64,000 bases of DNA from Microbacterium sp. 1.5R (GCF_007667425.1 NZ_VDRC01000002.1:459072-523071); one strand, 5' to 3'; shown: positions 26,355 through 34,969, numbered from the stretch's first letter. Program-made: numbers and translations. Notes: generated from the sequence alone by a model not told the origin.

Positions 26355-27692
26355 TCACCCCCGCAGGGGACCCTGCTGGTCAACGGGACCCTGCTGGTCG
26401 TCGAGACGCGTTCGGATCTCGCCCACGTCGGCGAAGAGCGAGTCATCGGGAAGTTCCCGCTCCGCGCCTTGGCTTCGATTCGCGCTGTCGCCTCGCTCCG
26501 CGCTATCGCTTCGCTCCGCGCTGTCGAGGAGCTCGGGCGCGGTGAAGCGCCGAGTCTGCGTGGTCACGCCCTTCGGTGACTCGGCGAGCCCCGAGGTGTC
26601 TATGCCGGGGAACTGACGCGCCGTCACGAGCACCCGGCTCTCGAGCGATCCTGCGAAGCGGTTGTAACTCTCGACGGTGCGCTCCAACGCGCGCCGCAGA
26701 TCGTCGGCGTGTCCGGCGACGACCCCCAGTCGGTCGTACAACTGCGTCCCGAGGGCGAGGAGAGCGCGAGCCTCGGTCGAGACCTCCTGCTGCGTCCAGG
26801 TGTAGGCGACCGTCTTCAGCACCGCCCAGAGATTCACCGGCGAGGCGAGCGCGACGCGACGACCGAACGCATAGTCGAGCAGAGTCGGGTCTTCGTCGAT
26901 CGCGGCGGAGAGGAGCGACTCGCTGGGAAGGAAGCAGATCACGAACTCGGGCCCGGACTCGAGTCCGGACCAGTACGCCTTCTTAGCGAGCGCGTCGACG
27001 TGTGCGCGCACGGCCTTGACGTGCTTCTGCATGTGCGTGCGGCGCAGCGCCTCATGTGCGTCGCCGACCGGGAGCGCGGAGGCTTCGAGGAAGGCGTCGA
27101 GGGGTACCTTCGCGTCCACCGCGATCGATGCGCCACCGGCCAGCCTGATCACCATGTCGGGGCGCCCCTGCCCGCGGTCGGAGAAGATCGTGGTCTGCAG
27201 ATCGAAGTCGACGTGCCGAGTGAGCCCTGCCGCTTCGACGACGCGACGCAGCTGCGTCTCGCCCCAGACTCCACGCGTCGCGGTCGAGCGCAGCGCACCT
27301 GCGAGAGATTCAGTCGTCGCCCGAAGGGCCTCGTCCGATTCCTGCGCCCGGCGCAGCTGCTCGGCCAGCGAGCCGAACTGCTCATGGCGCTCCTGCTCCA
27401 TGGCGGACACCTTGGTCTGCATCTGCCGCAGGCTCTCGCGTACCGGCGCGAGTGCCGTCAGCACCGCGTTCTGCTGCTGGACGCGTTCGGCCTCTGCCCG
27501 TTGCGCCGACCGCGAGTGCTCGACGGCGTCGCGATAGAGGTCGTACTGACGGTCTCTATCGTCGCGCAGCGCGGCGAGCTCGGCCTCCGCGCGTGCGAGG
27601 TCGACTCCGCCGCGCCCGGCGCGCAGCAGCCACCCGGCGGCGGCGCCCATCAGCACCGCGACGAGGAGGAGAACGACCGTCAGAGCATCCAT
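26355..27692 (-). CDS. rmuC: DNA recombination protein RmuC homolog
   Basis: A 445-residue protein with an N-terminal transmembrane helix (residues 2-22), a coiled coil (~30-130) and the RmuC nuclease-like domain (STATRGVWGETQLRRVVEAAG, GQGRPDMVIRLAGGASIAVDAKVPLDAF). RmuC limits DNA inversions at short inverted repeats in E. coli. The C-terminus has low-complexity repeats: DSAERSDSAERGDSANRS, coded by 18-bp units, and a doubled DQQGP. Start ATG 27692; 27707 is possible. Confidence 0.9.
   Translation of the reverse strand: MDALTVVLLLVAVLMGAAAGWLLRAGRGGVDLARAEAELAALRDDRDRQYDLYRDAVEHSRSAQRAEAERVQQQNAVLTALAPVRESLRQMQTKVSAMEQERHEQFGSLAEQLRRAQESDEALRATTESLAGALRSTATRGVWGETQLRRVVEAAGLTRHVDFDLQTTIFSDRGQGRPDMVIRLAGGASIAVDAKVPLDAFLEASALPVGDAHEALRRTHMQKHVKAVRAHVDALAKKAYWSGLESGPEFVICFLPSESLLSAAIDEDPTLLDYAFGRRVALASPVNLWAVLKTVAYTWTQQEVSTEARALLALGTQLYDRLGVVAGHADDLRRALERTVESYNRFAGSLESRVLVTARQFPGIDTSGLAESPKGVTTQTRRFTAPELLDSAERSDSAERGDSANRSQGAERELPDDSLFADVGEIRTRLDDQQGPVDQQGPLRG
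26483..26526. repeat. 18-bp tandem repeat inside rmuC
   Basis: Units cgctgtcgcctcgctccg (26483-26500) and cgctatcgcttcgctccg (26501-26518) plus a partial third encode DSAER-type hexapeptides in the RmuC tail. Confidence 0.8.
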
Positions 27693-27827
27693 GGCCCCAT
27701 CGTGCACGTGGCCTCCGACATTCCCCGGAGGGACCCGGAGATCAGGCGCGGCTCGGGCATTCGGCGTTTCGCAGAGCCGGGCGGCGAGGGGCGGAGTGTC
27801 GAGTGACGCGGGCCCGAGGCGGAGGCC

Positions 27828-28451
27828 TCAGGCGACGGCGAGGCCCGGTACCGTGACGAGGGTCTCGGTCGGGCGCGGCTGCCGGGCGCGAGGAGTCGTC
27901 ACTCGCAGGCTGAGAGCCTCGGCGAGGGCGAACACGTCGGGCACGGCGAGACGGTGCGCTGCGTCCATCACGATGTGCGCGCATGCGAGGGCATCCGCGA
28001 GGGCGTCGTGGTGGGAGAACCCGGTGAACCCGGCCGCCTCGGCAGCCTTCGGCAGACGGTAGGACTCGAGGTCGTAGACCTTCCTCGCCACCTGCAGGCT
28101 GCAGAGCGACCGGTACGGCGGGCAGTCGAGGCCGGTGGCCTCGGACGCGCGACGCAGCACGTTGAGGTCGAACCCGGCGTTGTGGGCCACGAGCACGTCC
28201 GAGCCCGCGAAGTCGCACAGGGCGGCGAACTGGTCGAACCACGAGGAGGCGGAGACGACGTCCTGCGCCCGGATTCCGTGGATCCGTGTGTTCCACTCCT
28301 GGAACTCGTCGTGCCCTGCCGGCGGGCGGATCAGCCACCCCGCGGTGGCGACTACTCGGCCGTCGCGGACTCGCACGAGTCCGACGGAGCACGCGGAGGC
28401 GGGGCTGGAATTCGCCGTCTCGAAGTCGATCGCGGTGAAGTCCAATGGCAC
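27828..28451 (-). CDS. DEDDh 3'-5' exonuclease (DnaQ-like)
   Basis: A 207-residue exonuclease-fold protein. FTAIDFETAN holds the first Asp and Glu, LVAHNAGFDLNVL the second Asp, and HHDALADALACAHI the His-x4-Asp that marks the DEDDh type. The ~35 residues after the domain are Arg/Pro-rich and of unknown role. Start is GTG 28451 directly before PLDFTAIDFET; the longer frame upstream is shadow. It may act in proofreading or repair; no polymerase lies nearby. Confidence 0.9.
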   Translation of the reverse strand: MPLDFTAIDFETANSSPASACSVGLVRVRDGRVVATAGWLIRPPAGHDEFQEWNTRIHGIRAQDVVSASSWFDQFAALCDFAGSDVLVAHNAGFDLNVLRRASEATGLDCPPYRSLCSLQVARKVYDLESYRLPKAAEAAGFTGFSHHDALADALACAHIVMDAAHRLAVPDVFALAEALSLRVTTPRARQPRPTETLVTVPGLAVA

Positions 28452-28510
28452 GCATCCACTCTCTCCCGGGGGCAGCGGCGGGGGAGGAGGACGCGCCGTA
28501 GGCTGGCGAC

Positions 28511-29251
28511 ATGAGCGATGGACTGTCGACCTCCTTCGGTGCCGAGGCGCACAACTACGAGCTGGGGCGGCCCGACTACCCCTTCGACGCCGTGGCGTGG
28601 ATGCTCGATCCGATGCGTGCCGACTCGCGCCGCATCGCCGACGTCGGGGCGGGGACCGGCAAGCTGACGCGGGTCCTCGCCAAGGCACCTGACGCCGAGA
28701 TCGTCGCCATCGATCCGGATCCCGAGATGCTCGCCGCGCTGCGCGGGGCTGTCCCCGGGGTGCCGACGTTCGTGGGCGCCGCCGAGAGCCTCCCGCTTCC
28801 CGACGCCAGTGTCGACGCCGTCGTCCTCGGACAGGCGTGGCACTGGGTGGACCCGGTGCTCGGTTCGGCCGAAGTCGGGCGAGTGCTCCGTGACGGCGGA
28901 GTGCTCGGGCTGATCTGGAACATCCGCGACGAGCGGGTCGACTGGGTGCGCCGGCTCACAGAGATCATGCACGGCAGCCACGCCGAGATCATGCTCGCCG
29001 GCGGCGGACCAGAGGTGGCGCCGCCGATGGGGGCGCTCGAGGAGCAGACCTGGGAGTGGGCGCGACCCATCACGCGCGACCTTCTGCACAGGATGGCGTC
29101 ATCGCGGAGTTACATCATCACCGCGCCGGACGACGAGAAGCAGCGGATCCGGCTCTCCATGGATGCACTGTTCGACGAGCTCGGTCTCGACGGCGAGGCG
29201 ACGATCGACCTCCCGTACGTAACGCGGGCCTTCCGCAGCATCAAGGGCTGA
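28511..29251 (+). CDS. Class I SAM-dependent methyltransferase
   Basis: A 246-residue Methyltransf_11-type protein. Motif I is IADVGAGTGKLTRVLA (residues ~41-56), motif II EIVAIDPDPEMLAALR, and VVLGQAWHWVDP is the post-motif region. The substrate is unknown. ATG 28511 sits 6 bases after TAGGCT (28499-28504), so it is likely leaderless. Divergent from the exonuclease gene. Confidence 0.9.
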   Translation: MSDGLSTSFGAEAHNYELGRPDYPFDAVAWMLDPMRADSRRIADVGAGTGKLTRVLAKAPDAEIVAIDPDPEMLAALRGAVPGVPTFVGAAESLPLPDASVDAVVLGQAWHWVDPVLGSAEVGRVLRDGGVLGLIWNIRDERVDWVRRLTEIMHGSHAEIMLAGGGPEVAPPMGALEEQTWEWARPITRDLLHRMASSRSYIITAPDDEKQRIRLSMDALFDELGLDGEATIDLPYVTRAFRSIKG

Positions 29252-29314
29252 GCGGCGCGGAGCGAGACGTGACTCGGTCGGTCCGGCAGAGGCGGCCGGG
29301 TAGACTCGTACCCC

Positions 29315-30388
29315 GTGGCTCTCACTATCGGAATCGTCGGTCTGCCCAACGTCGGCAAGTCCACCCTCTTCAACGCCCTGACCAAGAACGACGTGCTCGC
29401 GGCGAACTACCCGTTCGCGACGATCGAGCCGAACGTCGGCGTCGTCAACCTCCCCGACCCGCGTCTCGACAAGCTGGCGGAGATCTTCCACAGCGAGCGC
29501 ATCCTGCCCGCCGCGGTGTCGTTCGTCGACATCGCCGGCATCGTGCGCGGCGCGAGCGAGGGCGAGGGACTCGGCAACAAGTTCCTCGCGAACATCCGCG
29601 AGGCCGACGCGATCGCACAGGTCGTCCGCGGATTCGCCGACGATGACGTCGTGCACGTCGACGGGGCCGTGAACCCGGCATCCGACATGGAGACCATCAA
29701 CGCCGAGCTCATGCTCGCCGACCTCGAGACCGTCGACAAGGCGATCACGCGGTACGAGAAGGAAGTACGAGGCAAGAAGATCGAGCCGGTCGTGCTCGAG
29801 ACCGCGAAGGCCGCGAAGGACGCTCTGGAGCGCGGCATCCTGCTGTCCACCAGCGGACTCGACCTCGCCCCGATCCGGGAACTCGGACTTCTCACCTCGA
29901 AGCCCGTCATCTTCGTGTTCAACGTGGACGAGGGCGTGCTCACCGACGCCGCCCGCAAGGAGGAGCTGGCGGCGCTCGTCGCCCCCGCGAAGGCGATCTT
30001 CCTCGACGCGAAGATCGAGTCCGAGCTCAAGGACCTCGACCCCGAGGACGCAGCGGAGCTGCTCGCCTCGACAGGCCAGGACGAGTCGGGTCTCGACCAG
30101 CTGGCCCGCATCGGCTTTGACACGCTCGGCCTGCAGACCTACCTCACCGCGGGCCCGAAAGAGGCGCGCGCCTGGACGATCCCCAAGGGGTCGAAGGCGC
30201 CGCAGGCCGCTGGAGTCATCCACACCGACTTCGAGAAGGGCTTCATCAAGGCCGAGATCGTCTCGTTCGACGACCTCGTCGAGACGGGCTCCGTCGTCGA
30301 GGCCCGCGCCAAGGGCAAGGCCCGCCTCGAGGGCAAGGAGTACGTCATGCAGGACGGCGACGTCGTGGAGTTCCGCTTCAACAACTGA
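29315..30388 (+). CDS. ychF: Redox-regulated ATPase YchF
   Basis: An Obg-related P-loop NTPase that prefers ATP, binds ribosomes and is tied to oxidative stress response. The 357 residues have G1 GLPNVGKSTL, G3 DIAGIVRGASEGEGLGNKFL, the altered G4 FVFNVDEG in place of NKxD, and a C-terminal TGS domain (EGKEYVMQDGDVVEFRFNN). GTG 29315 follows TAGACT (29301-29306) by 8 bases. Confidence 0.97.
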   Translation: MALTIGIVGLPNVGKSTLFNALTKNDVLAANYPFATIEPNVGVVNLPDPRLDKLAEIFHSERILPAAVSFVDIAGIVRGASEGEGLGNKFLANIREADAIAQVVRGFADDDVVHVDGAVNPASDMETINAELMLADLETVDKAITRYEKEVRGKKIEPVVLETAKAAKDALERGILLSTSGLDLAPIRELGLLTSKPVIFVFNVDEGVLTDAARKEELAALVAPAKAIFLDAKIESELKDLDPEDAAELLASTGQDESGLDQLARIGFDTLGLQTYLTAGPKEARAWTIPKGSKAPQAAGVIHTDFEKGFIKAEIVSFDDLVETGSVVEARAKGKARLEGKEYVMQDGDVVEFRFNN

Positions 30389-30407
30389 CCGGCTCCCAGC
30401 CGGCGGT

Positions 30408-31073
30408 TCATGCCCGCACGGCGAACACCACGCGATTGTCCTCGTACGAGCCGGCCGACTGGTCGAACACGCCGCCGCAGGTGATGAGTCGCAGCTCGTC
30501 GTCCGCCACGGCCCCGAACACGCGCACGGTCGGGAAGTCCGCCTTCGCGTAATCGGCGACCTCGACCACGCGGTAGGTGTGCCGGATGCCGTCGGCGTCG
30601 GTCACATCGACCAGGTCGTCCGGCACGAGCTCGCGCAGCCGGAAGAACACCGCGGCGCCGGTCGGGGAGTCGACGTGCCCGGCGATCACCACCGGGCCGT
30701 GTCCGCCCGGGCGACCTCCGCCCGTGAACCACCCCACTGCGTCGAAGTCGGCGGGGACCTCCATGGTGGCGTCCGCGGTCAGCCCGAGGTCGATCAGCGG
30801 CTCATCGAGGTCGATTCTCGGGATGGAGACGCGCGCGGGCTCGACGCCGACCGGGCCGGAGATGGCACCGGCATCGGCCGGAGACTCCGTCGGCGGGGGA
30901 GCGCTCGACGGCGCGGCCGAGGCGGCCGGCGGCGACGACTGCTCCGGAGCAACAGCGACGGGCTGACCCGCGCACGCGACGAGGAGGGCGGCCGAAACCA
31001 CGACGACAGCCGCACCCCACGGCGCCGGCCAGAGGCGAGCGCGACGCCGTGGGGATCCGAGCGGTGCGATCAC
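30408..31073 (-). CDS. Class F sortase
   Basis: A cysteine transpeptidase that attaches or processes surface proteins. The 221 residues start with a basic segment and a hydrophobic signal ending in LVAC (lipobox-like, Cys34), then a Pro/Ala/Ser linker, then the sortase domain with catalytic His in VVIAGHVDSPTGAAVF, Cys in LRLITCGGVFD and Arg in EDNRVVFAVRA. The start overlaps the stop of the CHRD gene (ATGA, 31070-31073), so enzyme and likely substrate are coupled. The operon is probably driven by the ECF promoter at 31823-31855. Confidence 0.92.
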   Translation of the reverse strand: MIAPLGSPRRRARLWPAPWGAAVVVVSAALLVACAGQPVAVAPEQSSPPAASAAPSSAPPPTESPADAGAISGPVGVEPARVSIPRIDLDEPLIDLGLTADATMEVPADFDAVGWFTGGGRPGGHGPVVIAGHVDSPTGAAVFFRLRELVPDDLVDVTDADGIRHTYRVVEVADYAKADFPTVRVFGAVADDELRLITCGGVFDQSAGSYEDNRVVFAVRA

Positions 31074-31780
31074 CGGGTCGATGCACGCCGACGAAGGCGC
31101 AGGACCACTCCTGTGGCGGCGAGGAGGGCCGCGACCCCGGCGGCGATGCCGGTGCCCGCGCCCAGCGCGGACGACTCAGCCGCGGTTCCGCCGGCGCCCG
31201 TGTCGATTCCGCCGACCGGCACCTGAGTGAGCTGGCCGCGCACCACACCCGCCGCGAACGATGCGGTGTGGGAGTCGGCCGAGAAGCCTGCGGGATTCGC
31301 CTCGAGCTGCGCCAGGGTGAAGCCCGTGCCCGTGTCGACGCCGTCGACCAGCACGCCGGTCGTGAACGGTCCCTGCATGCAGCCGGAGCTCGTGCGAGGA
31401 CCATCGCCGATCGGAGCCGGGTTCGGGAACGCGATACGAGGGGGACCGGGCTTGCCCGCATCCGCCTGATGGATGTGCGTGGCGGTGCGCGCGGGGCTCT
31501 GGTAGTCGCCGGTGACTCCGGTGAGCTCGATGTCGTAGCAGATGATGTCGAGGTCGGAGTTGACGCGGAACGAGAACGTGCCCGCCGCGCCTGGCTCTCC
31601 CGGTGCCGCGACGCCGTCATTGTTCACCACGGTGTCAGGAGTGGCCAGCACGGTGAATGCGCTGGTGAACGACGACGGCTCGTCGACCGCGGTGTCGGCG
31701 TGGGCGGGGGCGGCGGTGAGCACCAGACCGAGCGCGGCTGCGGCTCCGACCGTGACGGTGAGGGGGCTGATCTTCTTCAT
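31070..31780 (-). CDS. Secreted CHRD-domain protein with C-terminal sorting-like signal
   Basis: A 236-residue exported protein. The signal peptide (KKISPLTVTVGAAAALGLVLTAAPAHA) ends with an AHA cleavage site. The middle resembles a CHRD domain (FSFRVNSDLDIICYDIELTGVTG, THIHQADAGKPGPP). The end has VPVGGIDTG, a hydrophobic helix and RLRRRASTR, the layout of a cell-wall sorting signal, without a classical LPxTG. It is likely the substrate of the adjacent class F sortase (inference). Start ATG 31780 is preferred over 31795 because aaagg precedes it. Confidence 0.85.
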   Translation of the reverse strand: MKKISPLTVTVGAAAALGLVLTAAPAHADTAVDEPSSFTSAFTVLATPDTVVNNDGVAAPGEPGAAGTFSFRVNSDLDIICYDIELTGVTGDYQSPARTATHIHQADAGKPGPPRIAFPNPAPIGDGPRTSSGCMQGPFTTGVLVDGVDTGTGFTLAQLEANPAGFSADSHTASFAAGVVRGQLTQVPVGGIDTGAGGTAAESSALGAGTGIAAGVAALLAATGVVLRLRRRASTR

Positions 31781-31822
31781 CGCGAGACCTTTCATCGGGA
31801 CGCCGGACGCATCCGCTTGCAG

Positions 31823-31855
31823 GGGGATACGTCGCGGCGGCGGGATCCGTTCATC
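31823..31855 (-). promoter_or_regulatory. Predicted ECF sigma promoter for the CHRD-sortase operon
   Basis: On the minus strand: GATGAACGG (31847-31855), 16-base spacer, GTATCCCC (31823-31830), then about 42 bases to the CHRD start. It is the mirror copy of the promoter at 31874-31906. Confidence 0.75.
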
Positions 31856-31873
31856 CGTCCGCTACGAATCCCC

Positions 31874-31906
31874 GATGAACGGTCGGGGTCCCGCGCGCGT
31901 ATCCCC
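31874..31906 (+). promoter_or_regulatory. Predicted ECF sigma promoter for the sigma/anti-sigma operon
   Basis: GATGAACGG (31874-31882), 16-base spacer, GTATCCCC (31899-31906), then a 27-base leader with GGGAGGA (31924-31930) before the sigma ATG. GAAC-type -35 boxes are typical of ECF factors; the identical pair suggests autoregulation. Confidence 0.75.
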
Positions 31907-31933
31907 TGTCGACGGTGATCTCCGGGAGGACGC

Positions 31934-32497
31934 ATGCAAGATGCACGACGACCGCGCGCGCTCGACTCGCCCGCGGAGCGCGGGCGGCAGGGGCGTCCGC
32001 TCGACATCACGCGGGCGTTCGATGCCCACGCGTCCGCCCTCCTCGGGTTCGCCGTCAACGCGCTCCACGATCGCCACCTCGCCGAGGACTGCCTGCAGGA
32101 GGTGTTCCTCCGTGCCTGGCGGGCACGCGACCGATTCGACAGCGACCGCGCGAGTGAGCGTACGTGGCTGTTCTCCATCGCGCGCAACGTGATCGCCGAC
32201 GCACTGCGTGCGAGGGCGCGGATGCCTCGTATCGGCGGTGACGAGGAGCTGGACGACCTGAGCGCCGGCGACGCGGATCCGCTCGAGCGGCTGCGGATCG
32301 CGGAGGGACTCGCCCGGTTGAGCCCCGCACACCGGGAGGCGGTGGTGGCCGTCCACCTGCACGGTCGCTCCTATCGTGAACTGTCGGACGCCACTGGCGT
32401 TCCGGTGGCGACCTGGCGCACGCGCGCCTTCCATGCACTCCGCGCTCTGCGCGGCTATCTCGAAGGGACGGAGGAGAGCGATGCGCACTCCCGATGA
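31934..32497 (+). CDS. ECF-type RNA polymerase sigma factor (SigK-like)
   Basis: A 187-residue sigma-70 family factor. Region 2 is FDAHASALLGFAVNALHDRHLAEDCLQEVFLRAWRARDRF with ERTWLFSIARNVIADALR; region 4 is LSPAHREAVVAVHLHGRSYRELSDATGVPVATWRTRAFHALRALR. The next gene, overlapping by 17 bases, encodes an anti-sigma factor. SigK/RskA pairs in mycobacteria control surface proteins, and here the divergent operon also encodes a surface protein. The two matching promoters in the gap support control of both operons. Confidence 0.92.
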   Translation: MQDARRPRALDSPAERGRQGRPLDITRAFDAHASALLGFAVNALHDRHLAEDCLQEVFLRAWRARDRFDSDRASERTWLFSIARNVIADALRARARMPRIGGDEELDDLSAGDADPLERLRIAEGLARLSPAHREAVVAVHLHGRSYRELSDATGVPVATWRTRAFHALRALRGYLEGTEESDAHSR

Positions 32498-33158
32498 ACG
32501 CATCGAGGAGCTCATCGCGGCATCCGTCGCCGGTGAGCTCTCGGAACTCGAAAGCGGTGAGCTGGCACAGCTCACGAGGGTGCACCCATGGATCGCCGAC
32601 GAGATCACGCGCCTGCGGGATGTCGCCGAGCGCGCTGGACGGGCGGGGATCGACTGGGAGGATCCGGTGGTGACCGCCGCTCTGCGCGAGCGCGTGCTCG
32701 GCGAGATCGCCGTGGAACCCTCCGTTGAGCCGCGCCGTCGGATGCCGTGGGGCGCGCTGCTGCTCGGGGCCGCCTGCCTCACGGTCGGTCTCGGCATCGG
32801 GTCGGCCCTCCCCGGTGTGCTGTCCGCGCCTCCGTCGGGGCCCCCTGGCACGCTCGGCGCCTACGAGCCCCTGATCGTGACGGAGTCGGCGGGCATCGAC
32901 GTGGATGCCGATCTCGTCGCCCACACCTGGGGCACCGAGGCCGTGCTCGATCTCGACGGGCTGACCGCGGGCGAGACCTACCGCGTCGTCTTCGTCGGCG
33001 AGGACGGCACGGAGTTCCCGGCGGGCGAGATGCGCGGTTCCGAGGTGCCGATCCACTGCCGGCTCAATGCCGCAGTGCTTCGCGAGCAGACGGTGCGACT
33101 GGAGGTGCGTTCGGAGGAGTCGGCGGTCATCGCCAGTGCGGATCTGCCGCGCGTCTGA
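32481..33158 (+). CDS. Anti-sigma factor, RskA-like
   Basis: A 225-residue single-pass membrane protein. The cytoplasmic N-terminus (RIEELIAASVAGELSELESGELAQL) is the sigma-binding part and lacks the zinc-binding HxxxCxxC of ZAS proteins. A transmembrane helix follows (WGALLLGAACLTVGLGIGSAL, residues ~92-112). The extracytoplasmic domain (VLDLDGLTAGETYRVVFVGEDGTEFPAG) resembles RskA C-terminal domains, which undergo regulated proteolysis. ATG 32481 with ggagga overlaps the sigma gene. Confidence 0.88.
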   Translation: MRTPDERIEELIAASVAGELSELESGELAQLTRVHPWIADEITRLRDVAERAGRAGIDWEDPVVTAALRERVLGEIAVEPSVEPRRRMPWGALLLGAACLTVGLGIGSALPGVLSAPPSGPPGTLGAYEPLIVTESAGIDVDADLVAHTWGTEAVLDLDGLTAGETYRVVFVGEDGTEFPAGEMRGSEVPIHCRLNAAVLREQTVRLEVRSEESAVIASADLPRV

Positions 33159-33206
33159 CGACTGATCCGCCCATGACACGCTCGCGTCGCGTCGGCGAGG
33201 CCCGCA

Positions 33207-33238
33207 CCCTCTCGAACGGAGCGATCCGTTCGAGAGGG
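33207..33238. terminator. Bidirectional terminator
   Basis: Perfect 13-bp stem CCCTCTCGAACGG / CCGTTCGAGAGGG with a 6-base loop, between the anti-sigma gene and the convergent catalase gene. Confidence 0.85.
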
Positions 33239-33275
33239 CGCACGAGCATCCGATCGGGCGGGCGGATGCGCCGGC

Positions 33276-34157
33276 TCACTCCTTGTTCATCGCGTCCTGC
33301 GCCGCGCCGGCGACCTTCTCCACGACGTTCGGCATGTCGGTGGTGCCGTAGAAGCGCGCGTCGGGACGGGTGGGCGGCGGCATCTCGGCCGTCGTGGTCG
33401 GACCCTCGTGGTAGCTGAACTCGCCCTTGCCGTCGGGCGTCGGCCCGCTCGCCCACGACCCCTCGGCGGCCGCCGCCCCGTCGCTGAAGTTCAGGTACTG
33501 GTACGACACCTCGCGGTGCTCCTTGTTCAGCGGGAAGTTGCTCGGCACGGGCAGCTCCTCGGCGCCCTCCGCCTTGAGCTCCTCGACCGCGGCGAGCCAC
33601 TGGTTCTGGTGCATCGTGTCGCGGGCGAGCAGGAAACCCAGCATGTCCCGGATGCCGTGGTCATCGGTCATGTGGTACAGCCGCGCGACCTGCACGCGCC
33701 CCTGCATCTCGGCGTTGGCATTGGCCATGAAGTCGGCGAGGAGGTTGCCGCTGGACGTGATGTACGACCCCTGCCAGGGGTTGCCGTTGCTGTCGACCGG
33801 GCGGGCACCGGCGCCCGCGACGATGCCCTGCTGCACGTCGGTCCCTCCGACGATCGCGGCGACGGTCGGGTCGTCCTGCACGGCATCCTCCGTGATGCCG
33901 AGAGGTGCCTTCTCGAGCAGCTGCGCGATCATGATCGCGAGCATCTCGACATGCCCCATCTCTTCCGCACCGATGCCGAACACGAGATCGCGGTACTTGC
34001 CGGGGATGTGCATGTTCCACGCCTGGAACTGGTATTGCAGTGCCACGGTGATCTCGCCGTACTGTCCGCCGAGCACCTCCTGCAGCTTTCGCGCGTAGAC
34101 GGCATCCGGGGCCTCGGGTGTCGCGGAGAACTGGAGCTCTTGTCGATGGAAGAACAT
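33276..34157 (-). CDS. Manganese catalase
   Basis: A non-heme dimanganese catalase that breaks down hydrogen peroxide. The 293-residue ferritin-like protein shows the metal ligands: Glu in GQYGEITVALQYQFQAW, Glu and His in GIGAEEMGHVEMLAIMI, and Glu and His in NANAEMQGRVQVARLYHMTDDHGIRDMLGFLLARDTMHQNQW split across two helices. Start ATG 34157 (MFFHRQELQFSATPEAPDA) has an agaaagg site upstream; longer frames are rejected. Confidence 0.95.
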   Translation of the reverse strand: MFFHRQELQFSATPEAPDAVYARKLQEVLGGQYGEITVALQYQFQAWNMHIPGKYRDLVFGIGAEEMGHVEMLAIMIAQLLEKAPLGITEDAVQDDPTVAAIVGGTDVQQGIVAGAGARPVDSNGNPWQGSYITSSGNLLADFMANANAEMQGRVQVARLYHMTDDHGIRDMLGFLLARDTMHQNQWLAAVEELKAEGAEELPVPSNFPLNKEHREVSYQYLNFSDGAAAAEGSWASGPTPDGKGEFSYHEGPTTTAEMPPPTRPDARFYGTTDMPNVVEKVAGAAQDAMNKE

Positions 34158-34408
34158 GGTGCGCCTTTCTGGGGGTCTGTCGGTGGACTGGCCATGCAAC
34201 GCCCGTGACTCCGGATCACGAGGGGGCTTTCCAGATCCGCTCGACCCTGCGACAATCGCGCGCCCGTCGCAGGCGAGGCGCGCGCGCACCCGCTCGTCGC
34301 CAGCGAGCGGGATACGCTGGAGGGCGAGGGGCTGATGGCGCCGGAACGCGCACGCCGCAGCGCGATGCCCCTCGCCACCACTGAGACGGCACGAGGAGAC
34401 CCACGCCC

Positions 34409-34969
34409 ATGACCGACACCCAGATCTTCGAGCCCGACGGCCGCGCGATCCCCTTCGCCGACGAGGGCGACGGTCCGGTCAAGCTGGTCCTCATCCAAGA
34501 GCAGGGTCTCGCCGCCGATGTGTTGGGCGTCGCCGCGCACTACCTCGCCGAGGAGGCAGGCTTCCACGTGCTGCGCATCGGGCATCGATCGGGCGACGCG
34601 ACGCTCGACGAGCGGGTCGAGGATGCTGTCGCCGTGATCGACCACGTCGGCATCGACGACACCTGGATCGGCGGACACGGCTTCGGCGGCACGATCGCCC
34701 GCGCTCTCGTCGCCGCGCATGCCGACCGCGCGAACGGACTGCTGCTGCTCGGCGTGGAGGACGTGGACATCGCGGTCGCCCCGGCGATCCCGGTGCTCAT
34801 CGTGCAGGGCACCGAAGACACCGACACGCCGCCCGCGAACGCCGAGGCGCTGCAGTCGACCATGCCCGACCGTTCGAGCATCAAGACCATCGCCGGCGAT
34901 CACCTCTTCCCGGTGCACCATCCGATCGAGACCGGCGTCATCATCGAGGAGTACCTCGACTGGGACTGA
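34409..34969 (+). CDS. Alpha/beta-hydrolase-fold protein lacking the nucleophile serine
   Basis: A 186-residue protein, short for the family (usually ~250). The nucleophile elbow reads GGHGFGGTIARAL: the GxSxG serine is replaced by Gly (codon ggc, one base from agc). The acid (QGTEDTDTP) and His (AGDHLFPVHHP) regions remain. It may be a non-catalytic binding protein or use another chemistry. ATG 34409 follows a gaggag site. A 251-base stretch upstream holds no other gene; a TACGCT at about 34314 could be its promoter. Confidence 0.82.
   Translation: MTDTQIFEPDGRAIPFADEGDGPVKLVLIQEQGLAADVLGVAAHYLAEEAGFHVLRIGHRSGDATLDERVEDAVAVIDHVGIDDTWIGGHGFGGTIARALVAAHADRANGLLLLGVEDVDIAVAPAIPVLIVQGTEDTDTPPANAEALQSTMPDRSSIKTIAGDHLFPVHHPIETGVIIEEYLDWD

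Noticed and set aside
30389-30403. Hairpin CCGGCT/AGCCGG after ychF as terminator
   Set aside because: Only 6 bp with a 3-base loop and no T run.
34158-34408. Small gene between the catalase and hydrolase-like genes
   Set aside because: The open frame there lacks a ribosome site, a leaderless promoter and a plausible composition.
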